Below are positions 31,892-40,695 of a stretch of DNA of 64,000 nt, piece after piece (position 1 is the first letter of the stretch; every line of letters starts with the position of its first letter). The stretch spans positions 310,001-374,000 of the forward strand of contig NZ_JALXFV010000002.1 of NCBI RefSeq assembly GCF_023699475.1. The letters run 5' to 3'. The notes under the pieces are model-generated. The model did not search any database, was not told the DNA's origin, and was given only the letters and a program-made list of their open reading frames with translations. This DNA is from Halomarina rubra. Lineage in GTDB: Archaea > Halobacteriota > Halobacteria > Halobacteriales > Haloarculaceae. The translations under genes were made by a program, and so were the position numbers.

Positions 31892-33763
31892 ATGCCCGCG
31901 GAGTACCCGCTCGAAGAGTTGGCCAGCCTTCCGTCGTTCTACCACCCGACCGTCTCCCCGGACGGGTCGCGCATCGCGTTCTACTACGACGCGACCGGTC
32001 GGAACGAACTGTACGTCCAGGACCTCGCGACCGGCGAGCGCGAGCAGGTGAGCGACGGCGAGGTGCCCCGTCAACCGCGCCACGGTATCGCGTGGGACGC
32101 TGACGGCGAGGGCGTCCTGTTCCACCTCGACGACGACGGCGACGAGCAGAACGACGTCTACCGCTTCGACCTCGACAGCCGCGAGCGCGACCCGCTGGTC
32201 ACCAACGACGGACAGAGCCACTTCCAGGCCGTCAGCGACGACGGCCGCTGGCTGTTCTACGTCTCGACGGCCGAGGGCCAGATGAACGTCCACCGCTACG
32301 ACCGCGAGACCGACACCGACGAGCGCCTCACCGACTACGACCAGCCGGTGTACACGCTCGAACTGTCGCCCGACGGCGAGCGTATCGCCTACATGGTCAA
32401 CGAGTCCGACGATTTGGACAACAAGGACGTCTACGTGGCGAGCGTGGGGCCACGCGCCACGGAAGACGCCGACGGCTCGAACGCCCGGAACCTCCACGTC
32501 GGCGAGGAGGGTGCCGAAGCCGCTCCCGTCGACTGGCTCTCGCCCACCGAACTGCTGGTCGGCGACAACTCCGAGGACCTCGGCCGGAGCGGTATCTACG
32601 ACCTCGACACCGACTCCGTCGAGTGGTTCGCGAGCGAGTTCGAGGAGCAACCGGTCGCCTCGCTCGGGGACGACGACGCCGGCGACTTCCTCGCGCTACG
32701 CTACCGCGAGGCCGCCGTCGTGCCGGTGGTCTACGCCGATGGCGAGGCCCGCGAACTCGACGCGCCACTCGGCGTCGCGGCGTTCGGCGGCGACGAGTGT
32801 CTGGTCGGCGACGGGACGGTCCTGCTCACCCAGACGACGCCCGACGCGCGAGGGAATCTCCTCCGCTACGACCTCACGGACGACAGCTACGAGACGCTCG
32901 TCGAGGCCGACTACGGCGACATCGACCCCGACGCGTTCGCCGACTGCGAGTTCGTCACCTACGACTCCGAAGACGGACTCGGCATCGGCGCGCTCCACTA
33001 CGACGCCCGCGACGGTCCCGCCGTCGACGACGACGCGACCGACGTCCCCGCCGTCGTGATGGTCCACGGTGGCCCACACGCCCAGTCGCTCCGCAGTTTC
33101 AACGCCTACGCGCAGTTCCTCGTCTCGCGTGGCTACACCGTCTTCCTGCCGAACTACCGCGGGTCGACCGGCCGCGGCCGCGAGTTCAAGAACCGCGTCC
33201 ACCACGACTGGGGCGGGATGGAGCAGGTCGACGTTCGCGAGGCCGCGACGTGGCTCCGCCAGCAGGAGTACGTCGACGACGACCGACTCGCCGTCTACGG
33301 CGGTTCCTACGGCGGCTACAGCGCGTACTGCCAGCTGACGATGTACCCCGACGTGTGGACGACAGGCATCGCGTGGGTCGGCATCACCGACCTCCAGGCG
33401 CTGTACGAGGAGTCGATGCCGCACTTCAAGACGACGCTCGAACAGCAACTCGGTGACCCCGAGGAGAACGCGGAGTTCTACCGCGAGCGCTCGCCGGTCA
33501 CCCACGTCGAGGACATGATCGCGTCCATCCTGATGGTCCACGGCGTCAACGACCCGCGCTGTCCGGTGAGTCAGGCGCGCATCTTCCGCGACGCGCTGGA
33601 GGAGCGTGGCTGGACCGACGGTGACGAGTTCCGCTACGAGGAGTTGGGCGAGGAGGGCCACGGCTCGGCCGACATCGACCAGAAGATCCGCGCCTACCGC
33701 ATCATGGAGGAGTACCTCGCCGAGCGAATGCCGGCAGCGGCGACGCCAGAAGCCGACGACTGA
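31892..33763 (+). CDS. S9-family serine peptidase (acylaminoacyl/prolyl oligopeptidase type)
   Basis: 623 aa. The N-terminal ~350 residues form a TolB/WD40-like beta-propeller with repeated blade phrases such as VSPDGSRIAFYYDATGRN and LSPDGERIAYMVNESDDL. The C-terminal alpha/beta-hydrolase domain starts with VVMVHGGPHAQS. The catalytic Ser is in YGGSYGGYSAYC near residue 473, Asp in HGVNDPRCPVSQ near 554 and His in EEGHGSADIDQK near 590. No signal peptide, so it is a cytoplasmic oligopeptidase trimming short peptides. It has its own promoter with a palindromic element. Confidence 0.9.
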   Translation: MPAEYPLEELASLPSFYHPTVSPDGSRIAFYYDATGRNELYVQDLATGEREQVSDGEVPRQPRHGIAWDADGEGVLFHLDDDGDEQNDVYRFDLDSRERDPLVTNDGQSHFQAVSDDGRWLFYVSTAEGQMNVHRYDRETDTDERLTDYDQPVYTLELSPDGERIAYMVNESDDLDNKDVYVASVGPRATEDADGSNARNLHVGEEGAEAAPVDWLSPTELLVGDNSEDLGRSGIYDLDTDSVEWFASEFEEQPVASLGDDDAGDFLALRYREAAVVPVVYADGEARELDAPLGVAAFGGDECLVGDGTVLLTQTTPDARGNLLRYDLTDDSYETLVEADYGDIDPDAFADCEFVTYDSEDGLGIGALHYDARDGPAVDDDATDVPAVVMVHGGPHAQSLRSFNAYAQFLVSRGYTVFLPNYRGSTGRGREFKNRVHHDWGGMEQVDVREAATWLRQQEYVDDDRLAVYGGSYGGYSAYCQLTMYPDVWTTGIAWVGITDLQALYEESMPHFKTTLEQQLGDPEENAEFYRERSPVTHVEDMIASILMVHGVNDPRCPVSQARIFRDALEERGWTDGDEFRYEELGEEGHGSADIDQKIRAYRIMEEYLAERMPAAATPEADD

Positions 33764-33780
33764 GGCGGGCGTCTCGCGCG

Positions 33781-34929
33781 TTACAACAGGTCGGCGTCGG
33801 CCAACCGCTCGACACCCTCTCGCAGGCGCTCCTCGCTCGCGGCGTAGCTCATCCGGGCGTAGCCGCCGGCACCGAACGCCCCGCCGGGGACCATCGCGAC
33901 GTGGGCCTGTTCGATTGCGGTCTCACACCACTCCTGGTCGTCGTCGGCGACTGGAACCATCGCGTAGAACGCACCGTCGCCGATGGGGACGTCGACGCCC
34001 TCCTCGGCGAACAGGTCGACGACCAACTCGCGCCGGTCGGCGAACGCGTCGCGCATCTCGGCGACGAAGTCGTCGCACTCTTCGAGCGCCGCGACACCCG
34101 CGTGCTGGACGAAGTTCGTCGCACACGTCACCGAGTGGCTCTGTATCTTCGACGCCTCGTCCACGAACTCGTCGGGACCGGCGATGTAGCCGAGTCGCCA
34201 CCCGGTCATCGAGTACGCCTTCGAGAACCCGTTGAGGGTGACGGTCCGGTCGCCCATCCCGTCGAGCGAGCCGAGGCTGATGGCGTCGGCGTCGTAGGTG
34301 ATGCGGTCGTAGATCTCGTCGGAGAGAACGGTGGCGTCGTGGTCGACCGCGAGGTCGCGGACTGCCTCCAGTGCGGTCTCGGAGTACACCGCGCCGGTCG
34401 GGTTGTTCGGGGAGTTGACGACGACGAGCGCGGTGTCGTCGGTGATGGCCTCGCCCAACTCGTCGAGTGCGGGTTCGAGTTGGAACTCGTGTGGCGTCAG
34501 GTCGACGCGCTTGAGCGTGCCGCCCGCGAGTTTCACCATCGCCTGATAGGAGACCCACGCGGGGTCCAGCAGGACGACCTCGTCGCCCTCGTCAACGAGC
34601 GCCTGGAACGTCTCGAAGAGGCCCTGCTTGCCGCCAGGCGTGACGATGATCTGGTCGTCGGTGTAGGGCAACCCGCGCTCGCCGAGCGAGTCGGCGATGG
34701 CCTCGCGGAGTTCGGGAACTCCCTTCGAAGGCGCGTAGCCGGTGTGGCCGTCGTCGATGGCGGCCTTGCCGGCGTCGACGACCGCCTGTGGGGTGTCGAA
34801 GTCGGGTTCGCCCACCGAGAGGTCGACGACGTCGACGCCGTCGGCTTCGAGTTGCGAGGCGAGGTTGCTGACGGCGACGGTCGCGCTCGGTTCGACGCGA
34901 GTGACGCGGTCGGCGAACTCCATCGTCAT
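33781..34929 (-). CDS. PLP-dependent aminotransferase class I
   Basis: A 382-aa aspartate aminotransferase-type enzyme. The N-terminal motif is SVGEPDFDTPQAVVDAGKAA, followed by GYAPSKGVPELREAI. The NSPNNPTGAVYSE motif lies near residue 168 and the PLP Lys in NGFSKAYSMTGWRLGY near 237. The substrate Arg is near the C-terminus in YARMSYAASEERL. Start ATG 34929 overlaps the ribH stop as TGATG; an internal ATG at 34923 is possible. The frame remains open for a further 2.7 kb, but that part is antisense to other genes. Amino-acid substrate unassigned; cotranscription with ribH gives no obvious pathway link. Confidence 0.9.
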   Translation of the reverse strand: MTMEFADRVTRVEPSATVAVSNLASQLEADGVDVVDLSVGEPDFDTPQAVVDAGKAAIDDGHTGYAPSKGVPELREAIADSLGERGLPYTDDQIIVTPGGKQGLFETFQALVDEGDEVVLLDPAWVSYQAMVKLAGGTLKRVDLTPHEFQLEPALDELGEAITDDTALVVVNSPNNPTGAVYSETALEAVRDLAVDHDATVLSDEIYDRITYDADAISLGSLDGMGDRTVTLNGFSKAYSMTGWRLGYIAGPDEFVDEASKIQSHSVTCATNFVQHAGVAALEECDDFVAEMRDAFADRRELVVDLFAEEGVDVPIGDGAFYAMVPVADDDQEWCETAIEQAHVAMVPGGAFGAGGYARMSYAASEERLREGVERLADADLL

Positions 34930-35330
34930 CAGAGCGCCTCCACGAGGTCGGCCGCGCCCTCGACGGCCTTCGCGGCGTTCCCGACGCGTTCGCGCGCCTC
35001 CGCGCCGCTCATCCCCGGCCCGACGATGCCGAGCGTGACGGGTTTGTCGCGCTCTAAGCTCACGTCGGTGAGTTTCTGGGCGGCGGCGTTCGCGATGACC
35101 TGGTCGTGGTCGGTGTCGCCGGTGACGATAGCGCCGATGGCGGCGACGGCGTCCACGTCGTCGCGACGGGCGAGGCGGTCGGCGGCGAGCGGTGCGTCGT
35201 ACGCGCCGGGGACGTGGAGCGTCTCGACGACCTCGACGTCGCGCGCACTGGCGGCTTCGTGCGCGCGTTCTTCCATCTGTTCGGTGACCGAGCGGTTGAA
35301 CCGCGCGACCACTAGTCCGAGCCGTGTCAT
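34929..35330 (-). CDS. ribH: 6,7-dimethyl-8-ribityllumazine synthase
   Basis: A 133-aa enzyme catalysing the penultimate step of riboflavin synthesis, joining the ribityl-pyrimidine with 3,4-dihydroxybutanone phosphate in the cytoplasm. It starts MTRLGLVVARFNRSVTEQME with the conserved ARFN. The substrate-binding HVPGAYDAPLAA is near residue 48, then AIGAIVTGDTDHDQVIAN with the catalytic His of the TDHDQV segment near 83. Length is short but usual for archaeal RibH. Start ATG 35330 is preferred over an in-frame ATG nine codons upstream. It overlaps the aminotransferase start. Confidence 0.93.
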   Translation of the reverse strand: MTRLGLVVARFNRSVTEQMEERAHEAASARDVEVVETLHVPGAYDAPLAADRLARRDDVDAVAAIGAIVTGDTDHDQVIANAAAQKLTDVSLERDKPVTLGIVGPGMSGAEARERVGNAAKAVEGAADLVEAL

Positions 35331-35445
35331 AGGCGTGCGGTGGCATGGCCGGGCCATAGAAGTACCGCTGTCGGCAGCGTCGACGTATCAAACGAGGAAC
35401 TGACGAACCACAAGGTTCCTTAGGTGGGGCAGGCAGTACCGGGTA

Positions 35446-37398
35446 ATGGCTGTCGGACCCTCGACCGACGGGACGGACGACCGACGACTCGCCGTCGGCG
35501 GCGTCCTCGTCCTCTCGGTCGTCGCCCTCGTCGCTCGCTTCCTCGACCTCGGCGGTCGGGTGGCCCACTGGGACGAAGGCCGCGTCGCGTGGTGGATCCT
35601 CGACTACGCCGAGAGCGGCGAGTTCAGCTACCGGCCCATCATCCACGGGCCGTTCTACGAGATCGTCACGCCGCTCGTCTTCGACGTGTTCGGCGCGACC
35701 GACGCGACGCTGCGGTACGTCCCCGCGCTGTTGACGGGGCTGGTCCCGCTGTCGGTGTTGCTCCTCCGGGACCGCTTCGACACCGAGGAGCTGCTGGCGC
35801 TCGCGTTCTTCCTCGCGCTCAACCCCCTCCTGTTGTACTATGGGCGGTTCATGCGCGGAGACCCGCTGGTGGGGGCGTTCATGTTCGTCGCGTTCCTGTT
35901 GTTCGTCCGGTTCGTCGGGACGCGCAGCCTCCGCTATCTGTTCGCCGGCGTCGTGTTCGTCGCGCTCGGGTTCACCGTCAAGGAGAACGCGCCCGTGTAC
36001 GTCCTCTGTTGGCTCGGCGGAGTCGCCGTCTACGGCTACCTCCGCCTGTTCGCGGCCCGAACCCACGGCGAGACCCCGATTCGGGCGTGGCTCGCTCGGC
36101 GTCGCGACCGCCTCGTCGGCCCCGACTGGCCGTCCCCGCAGGCCGACGGTGGCGTCCGGGCGTCGCTGAACGCCCGCGACCTCGGTGGCCGACTCCTGTA
36201 CGGACTCGGCGTCGCCGTGATCTGTCTCGTCCTGTTCTTCGCGGTCATCGTGCTGTTCTACGCGCCGCGAGGTGCCTCGGGCGTCACGGTCGGGACGACG
36301 CTCGCCGACCCGCTCCAGTTCCCGGCGCTCGTCGAGGAGGCGACCGTCGGATCGTTCGAGTCGTTCATGAGCATCTGGATCAACAGCGAGAAGACCGACC
36401 ACGCGTACCTGCCGTACCTCGTTCACCTCGTCGAGACGATGGGCGCGGGCGCGCTCGTCGTCGGCCTGCTCGCCGTCGTCGGGTTCCTCCTCGACTCCGT
36501 GCGGGAGGGTGGCCCCAGACCGGTCGTCGTCGTCGCGTTCCTCTGGGGAGTCGCCTCGCTGCTGGGCTACCCCATCATCACCGACATCAAAGCGCCCTGG
36601 GCGGCGGTGAACGTCGTCCTGCCGTTGACCATCCCGGCTGCCGTCGCCCTCGGCGCGTTTGTCCGCTGGGGCCGCCGAGCGCGGGCCAGCGACGACTTGG
36701 CGAGCTACGGTCTCGCCGCACTCGTCGTCGTCCTCCTCGTCAGCGTCCCGACGTACACGGCCTACCAGACCAGCTTCGTCGACCCACAAGCCGACTCGAA
36801 CGACCTCGTCCAGTACGCCCAGCCAGCCGCGGACATCCACCCCGAGATGGCGGCTCTGGAACTGCTCGCCGAACGGAACGAGGGGACCGACGTCGTCATC
36901 TACGGCAGTTCCCTCGTGGACGGGAAGTCCATCTATCAGCGGCCGTCGTGTACCGGGAGTAGCGGGTGGTTCAACTCGCTGCCGCTCCCGTGGTACCTCG
37001 AACGCGCCGACGCGGAGACGGCCTGTGCCGAGGACCTCGGCGACCTGCGGCGGCTCGCCGAGGAGCGCCCGCCGGTCGTCGTCTCGACGGCCGACCAGCG
37101 CTCGACGCTGGAAGCACAGTTCTCCGACTACACCGTCACCGTCCGGACGATGCGTTCGTACGGGTCGCGGTGGGTGTTCCTCGTCGACACCTCGCGGCTC
37201 CCCGAGGGTGAGAACCCGATGGCGGACGTCGAATCCGAGGTGCTGGTCGACGACGCCACCGAGGGGGCCGTCGACGGGTCGATGACGCAGGCCGACGCGT
37301 CGGGCGGTGCCGCCTCGAACGGCACGGCGACCGGCGCGACGGTCACCGCGGCCGCCGCGGTGCGCCCCCCGACCCCGAGCGCCATCCACTACGGTTAA
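35446..37398 (+). CDS. Polytopic membrane protein, Agl23/TIGR03663-like
   Basis: 650 aa with about 11-13 predicted membrane segments. The N-terminal luminal-type loop contains HWDEGRVAWWILDYAESGEF with acidic residues typical of GT-C glycosyltransferases. RPIIHGPFYEIVTP and YYGRFMRGDPLVGAFMFVAF are the recognisable family blocks. A soluble domain of ~200 residues at the C-terminus is extracytoplasmic and includes KSIYQRPSCTGSSGWFNSLP. Related proteins are associated with the S-layer N-glycosylation flippase step in haloarchaea. The family call is by memory of these blocks; the donor or lipid substrate is not known. Confidence 0.75.
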   Translation: MAVGPSTDGTDDRRLAVGGVLVLSVVALVARFLDLGGRVAHWDEGRVAWWILDYAESGEFSYRPIIHGPFYEIVTPLVFDVFGATDATLRYVPALLTGLVPLSVLLLRDRFDTEELLALAFFLALNPLLLYYGRFMRGDPLVGAFMFVAFLLFVRFVGTRSLRYLFAGVVFVALGFTVKENAPVYVLCWLGGVAVYGYLRLFAARTHGETPIRAWLARRRDRLVGPDWPSPQADGGVRASLNARDLGGRLLYGLGVAVICLVLFFAVIVLFYAPRGASGVTVGTTLADPLQFPALVEEATVGSFESFMSIWINSEKTDHAYLPYLVHLVETMGAGALVVGLLAVVGFLLDSVREGGPRPVVVVAFLWGVASLLGYPIITDIKAPWAAVNVVLPLTIPAAVALGAFVRWGRRARASDDLASYGLAALVVVLLVSVPTYTAYQTSFVDPQADSNDLVQYAQPAADIHPEMAALELLAERNEGTDVVIYGSSLVDGKSIYQRPSCTGSSGWFNSLPLPWYLERADAETACAEDLGDLRRLAEERPPVVVSTADQRSTLEAQFSDYTVTVRTMRSYGSRWVFLVDTSRLPEGENPMADVESEVLVDDATEGAVDGSMTQADASGGAASNGTATGATVTAAAAVRPPTPSAIHYG

Positions 37399-37423
37399 CC
37401 TCCCCGCGACGGCACCACCGGGT

Positions 37424-38581
37424 GTGAACCTCAGGAGCCCCGGTCCGACCGTCGGCGTCGTCGGCGGTGGCCAACTCGCTCGGATGCTCGGGGAGGCGGC
37501 CGGCCCGCTCGGCGTGCAGGTCGTCGCGCTCGACCCGACGCCCGACCCGCCGGCCGCGCCGGTCGTCGCCGACACGGTCGCCGCCGCGTTCGACGACGAG
37601 GCGGCCATCACCGCGCTCGCCGAGGGCGTCGACGTACTGACCTACGAGATCGAACTCGCCGACGCCGACGCGCTCGAACGGGTCCGCGAGGAGACCGACA
37701 CGCCCGTCCACCCCTCGCCCGAGACGCTCCGGCGGACGCAGGACAAACTGCTCGAGAAGGAGTGGCTCGCCGGGGCGGACATTCCGGTCCCCGACTTCGT
37801 CGCCGTCGACGACGAGACCGACCTCCGCGCGGCGGGCGAGGCCCTCGGCTGGCCCGTCATGCTGAAAGCCAGACAGGGTGGCTACGACGGTCGCGGCAAC
37901 CTCCCGGTCGAGTCGCCCGAGGAGTGCGAGGTCGCGCTGGACGAACTCGGCGGTACGGACGAACACGGTGCGCTCGCCGAAGCGATGGTGCCGTTCGAGC
38001 GCGAACTGTCGGTCATCGGCGTTCGCGGAGCCGACGGCGAGACCGCGACCTACCCCGTCACCGAGACGGTCCACGAGGAAGAGATCCTGCGCGAGAGCGT
38101 CCAACCTGCGCGAACGAGCGACGCCGTCGCCGAGCGCGCCCGCGAGGTGGCGACCGACGTGCTCGACGCCATGGACGGTCGCGGCGTGTTCGGCATCGAA
38201 CTGTTCCAGGTCGGCGAGGACGTCCTCGTCAACGAGATCGCGCCGCGCCCGCACAACTCGGGGCACTGGACCATCGAAGGCGCACACTGCTCGCAGTTCG
38301 AACAGCACGCCCGCTCGGTGCTCGGGTGGCCCCTCGGGGCGACCGAGCGCCGCGATGTGAGCGTGACGACGAACCTCTTGGGTGACGTCGACGACCCCGA
38401 ACCCGCCGAGTTGAGCGGTGTCGAGTCGGTGCTGTCCGCCCCGGACGCCCACCTCCACTGGTACGGCAAGCGCGAGGTCCGGCCACTCCGGAAGATGGGC
38501 CACGTGACCGTCGTCGGCGAGGAGCGCGAGACGACGCTCGACCGTGCACGCGAGGTGCGCGACGCCGTGACGTTCCGCTGA
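37424..38581 (+). CDS. purK: 5-(carboxyamino)imidazole ribonucleotide synthase
   Basis: 385 aa, GTG start. ATP-grasp enzyme that carboxylates AIR with bicarbonate and ATP in purine synthesis. The opening VGVVGGGQLARMLGEAAGPL is the classic PurK N-terminus. The ATP-grasp core includes PVMLKARQGGYDGRGNL, FERELSVIGVRGADGE and metal-binding FGIELFQVGEDVLVNEIAPR, with PHNSGHWTIEGAHCSQFEQH the substrate region. GTG 37424 starts at the conserved residues, 25 bp after the Agl23-like gene. purE follows in the same direction 66 bp on, completing the two-step route to CAIR. Confidence 0.95.
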   Translation: MNLRSPGPTVGVVGGGQLARMLGEAAGPLGVQVVALDPTPDPPAAPVVADTVAAAFDDEAAITALAEGVDVLTYEIELADADALERVREETDTPVHPSPETLRRTQDKLLEKEWLAGADIPVPDFVAVDDETDLRAAGEALGWPVMLKARQGGYDGRGNLPVESPEECEVALDELGGTDEHGALAEAMVPFERELSVIGVRGADGETATYPVTETVHEEEILRESVQPARTSDAVAERAREVATDVLDAMDGRGVFGIELFQVGEDVLVNEIAPRPHNSGHWTIEGAHCSQFEQHARSVLGWPLGATERRDVSVTTNLLGDVDDPEPAELSGVESVLSAPDAHLHWYGKREVRPLRKMGHVTVVGEERETTLDRAREVRDAVTFR

Positions 38582-38647
38582 CCGAGCCTCGATAGCTCGC
38601 CGCCACCGACCGTAACCACGAAGCGACCCGCGACCGCTTCTCCCGGT

Positions 38648-39262
38648 ATGACCGACCCCGTCCAGTCGCTCATCGACGACCTGCACGCCGAGGCCGACCG
38701 CGACCGACCGACCGAGGAGACACCCGAGGTGGGTATCGTGATGGGGTCCGATTCGGACCTCGACGTGATGTACGGCGCGTACGAGGCGTTGACCGAACTC
38801 GGCTTCGAGGAACTGACCGACGGCGACGACCTGCCGGAAGCGCGCTTCACCTTCGAGACGTACGTCGTCAGCGCGCACCGGACGCCGGACCTGATGGACG
38901 CGTACGCGACGACCGCACGCGACAGAGGCCTCGACGCCATCGTCGCCGGGGCTGGCGGGAAAGCCGCCGACCTGCCGAACATGGTCGCGTCGCTCGCGTA
39001 CCCACTGCCGGTCGTGGGCGTCCCCGTCCAGGAGAAGTCCGTCGACTCGGTCATCGGGATGCCGACGGGTGCGCCGCTGGTCGCCGTCGACGCCGGCAAG
39101 TCGTTCAACGCGGCGCTGTCGGTCGTTCAGATGCTCGCCCGCGCGTACCCCGAACTGGAGGACCGCCTGGAGGCGTACCACGACGACCTGCGAGCGGGCG
39201 TCGGACGGGTGTCGCGTGACCTCCACGAGTCGGGGACCGACGCGTTCCGCGAGCGACGCTGA
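38648..39262 (+). CDS. purE: N5-carboxyaminoimidazole ribonucleotide mutase
   Basis: A 204-aa mutase moving the carboxylate of N5-CAIR to give CAIR. The family blocks are VGIVMGSDSDLDVMYGAYEA near residue 30, VVSAHRTPDLM with the catalytic His near 77, and AGAGGKAADLPNMVASLAYP near 100 with PVVGVPVQEK. It is about 40 residues longer than bacterial PurE because of an N-terminal extension and a short insertion (TDGDDLPEARF). It works with PurK encoded just upstream. Confidence 0.95.
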   Translation: MTDPVQSLIDDLHAEADRDRPTEETPEVGIVMGSDSDLDVMYGAYEALTELGFEELTDGDDLPEARFTFETYVVSAHRTPDLMDAYATTARDRGLDAIVAGAGGKAADLPNMVASLAYPLPVVGVPVQEKSVDSVIGMPTGAPLVAVDAGKSFNAALSVVQMLARAYPELEDRLEAYHDDLRAGVGRVSRDLHESGTDAFRERR

Positions 39263-39613
39263 GGCGGTCGTCCGGACGCTGGCGTCGCTCGGCGCGAGGT
39301 ACGTCGCTCGAAATGAGTGGCGAACAGGCGACACGGGAGTCCCCCGACCGGTGTGTCGCACACCCGCTGGCCGGCCGGGGGTGACGGTCAGCGCACGGGC
39401 GGTCTGGCTGCGTCTCCCCTCTTGAACGTCCGCCGGCGAGTTCGGCGGTGGCAACGCCTGCCGGAACCGTTCGGCGCTGTGGCGTCGACAGCGCCCGTGA
39501 CTGGCGCGAATCCTGACCGCTCTCGCTCCACCGAAACCAGACGGAAAAACGCCTCACGCGGAAGAATCAAGCCTTATATGCCGGCCCATCCAACCGGCAA
39601 TACGATACGACTA
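39263..39613. other. 351-bp leader region before the complex I operon
   Basis: No gene is seen. The right end has a promoter (listed separately). The rest is GC-rich and includes a weak inverted repeat region (GCCGGCCGGGGGTGAC near 39371-39386) that may terminate purE. Open frames across it are not protein-like. Confidence 0.5.
39570..39580 (+). promoter_or_regulatory. Strong TATA-like promoter of the nuo operon
   Basis: AGCCTTATATG is an archaeal TATA element centred about 37 bp before the nuoA ATG (39614), preceded by an A-rich BRE-like stretch. It is the clearest promoter in the window and serves at least nuoA-B-CD-H, probably nuoI. Confidence 0.6.
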
Positions 39614-40021
39614 ATGAGTAACCCGTGGATAGCAGTCGGCGCGCTGGGGTTGGTCTCGGTTCTCGTTCCGCTGGGGATGATGGCCGCGTCCGCGCTCATC
39701 CGCCCTACCGTGCCGGAACAAGGGAAAACCGCCGTCTACGAGTCCGGTGAAGTCCCGACGGGGAACACGCGCATTCGGTTCAACATCCAGTACTACATGG
39801 TTGCGCTGTTGTTCGTCATCTTCGACATCGAGACGGTCCTCATCTTCCCGTGGACGGTCATCTACCGCGACGCCGTCTCGCAGGTGGGCCTGACGAAGGC
39901 GCTGGTTCCGATGTTGGTCTTCATCGGCGTCCTCGTCGTCGGCCTCGTGTGGGCGTGGCGTAACGGCGCGGTTCGCTGGGTGCAGCCGACCACGAGCGAT
40001 CGGAGGCAGACTGAGACATGA
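39614..40021 (+). CDS. nuoA: NADH-quinone oxidoreductase-like complex I subunit A
   Basis: 135 aa, three membrane segments (about residues 7-28, 66-85 and 100-120). The family motif is KTAVYESGEVPTGNTRIRFN, with YYMVALLFVIFDIETVLIFP near residue 60. It forms part of the membrane arm near the quinone site. ATG 39614 is chosen because the leader upstream is non-coding and a promoter lies at the right distance. The stop overlaps nuoB by 4 bp. Confidence 0.95.
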   Translation: MSNPWIAVGALGLVSVLVPLGMMAASALIRPTVPEQGKTAVYESGEVPTGNTRIRFNIQYYMVALLFVIFDIETVLIFPWTVIYRDAVSQVGLTKALVPMLVFIGVLVVGLVWAWRNGAVRWVQPTTSDRRQTET

Positions 40022-40695
40022 GTAGCGACAAACAGATTCAATCGACCCAAGAGGCCCGTATGGGCGAGGGTGTCGACAGCCGGTTCAACTCGAAACTCCG
40101 GGAGGCGTTCGGCTCTTCGCCGTTCATCCTCACCAAGTTCGATAAGTTCATGAACTGGGTGCGCGGCTCCTCGATGTTCATGCTGCAGTTCGGTATCGCG
40201 TGCTGCAGCATCGAGATGATGCACACCTACGCGGTCAAACACGACCTCGACCGCTTCGGTGCGGGCGTGCCGCGGGCGTCGCCTCGACAGGCCGACGTCA
40301 TCATCGTCCCGGGGACGATCGTCTCGAAGTTCGCCCCGCGGATGAAGCGCGTCTACGACCAGATGCCGGAGCCGAAGTTCGTCGTCGGGATGGGTTCGTG
40401 TACCATCTCCGGCGGTCCGTTCCACGAGGGCTACAACGTCATCAAGGGCGCAGAGGAGGTTATCCCGGTGGACATTCACGTCCCCGGCTGCCCGCCCCGC
40501 CCCGAGGCGCTCGTCTACGGCGTCGCCAAACTGCAGGAGCGAATCGCTAACGGCGAGTCCTCGCCGGTGACGGTCAAGCCGTACGAACTCGAACAGTTCG
40601 GCGACCTGGAGGGCGACGAACTCGTCCGCCACCTCGCCGACCAGATCGACGAGGAGGACCTCGTCATGCGCTACAACTGGGCTGAGTCGCCATGA
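40018..40695 (+). CDS. nuoB: Complex I subunit B
   Basis: A 225-aa cytoplasmic-arm subunit holding cluster N2, the last iron-sulfur centre before quinone. The ligand Cys are in [17 protein letters not shown] (tandem CC), [17 protein letters not shown] and [18 protein letters not shown], all present. The N-terminal ~50 residues and the acidic C-terminal ~30 residues are haloarchaeal extensions. Overlaps nuoA and nuoCD by 4 bp each. Confidence 0.97.
   Translation: MSSDKQIQSTQEARMGEGVDSRFNSKLREAFGSSPFILTKFDKFMNWVRGSSMFMLQFGIACCSIEMMHTYAVKHDLDRFGAGVPRASPRQADVIIVPGTIVSKFAPRMKRVYDQMPEPKFVVGMGSCTISGGPFHEGYNVIKGAEEVIPVDIHVPGCPPRPEALVYGVAKLQERIANGESSPVTVKPYELEQFGDLEGDELVRHLADQIDEEDLVMRYNWAESP

Noticed and set aside
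33781-37611. 1276-codon minus-strand frame containing the aminotransferase
   Set aside because: Only the last 382 codons (start 34929) encode the aminotransferase. The rest is antisense to ribH's neighbour and the Agl23-like gene and is not protein-like.
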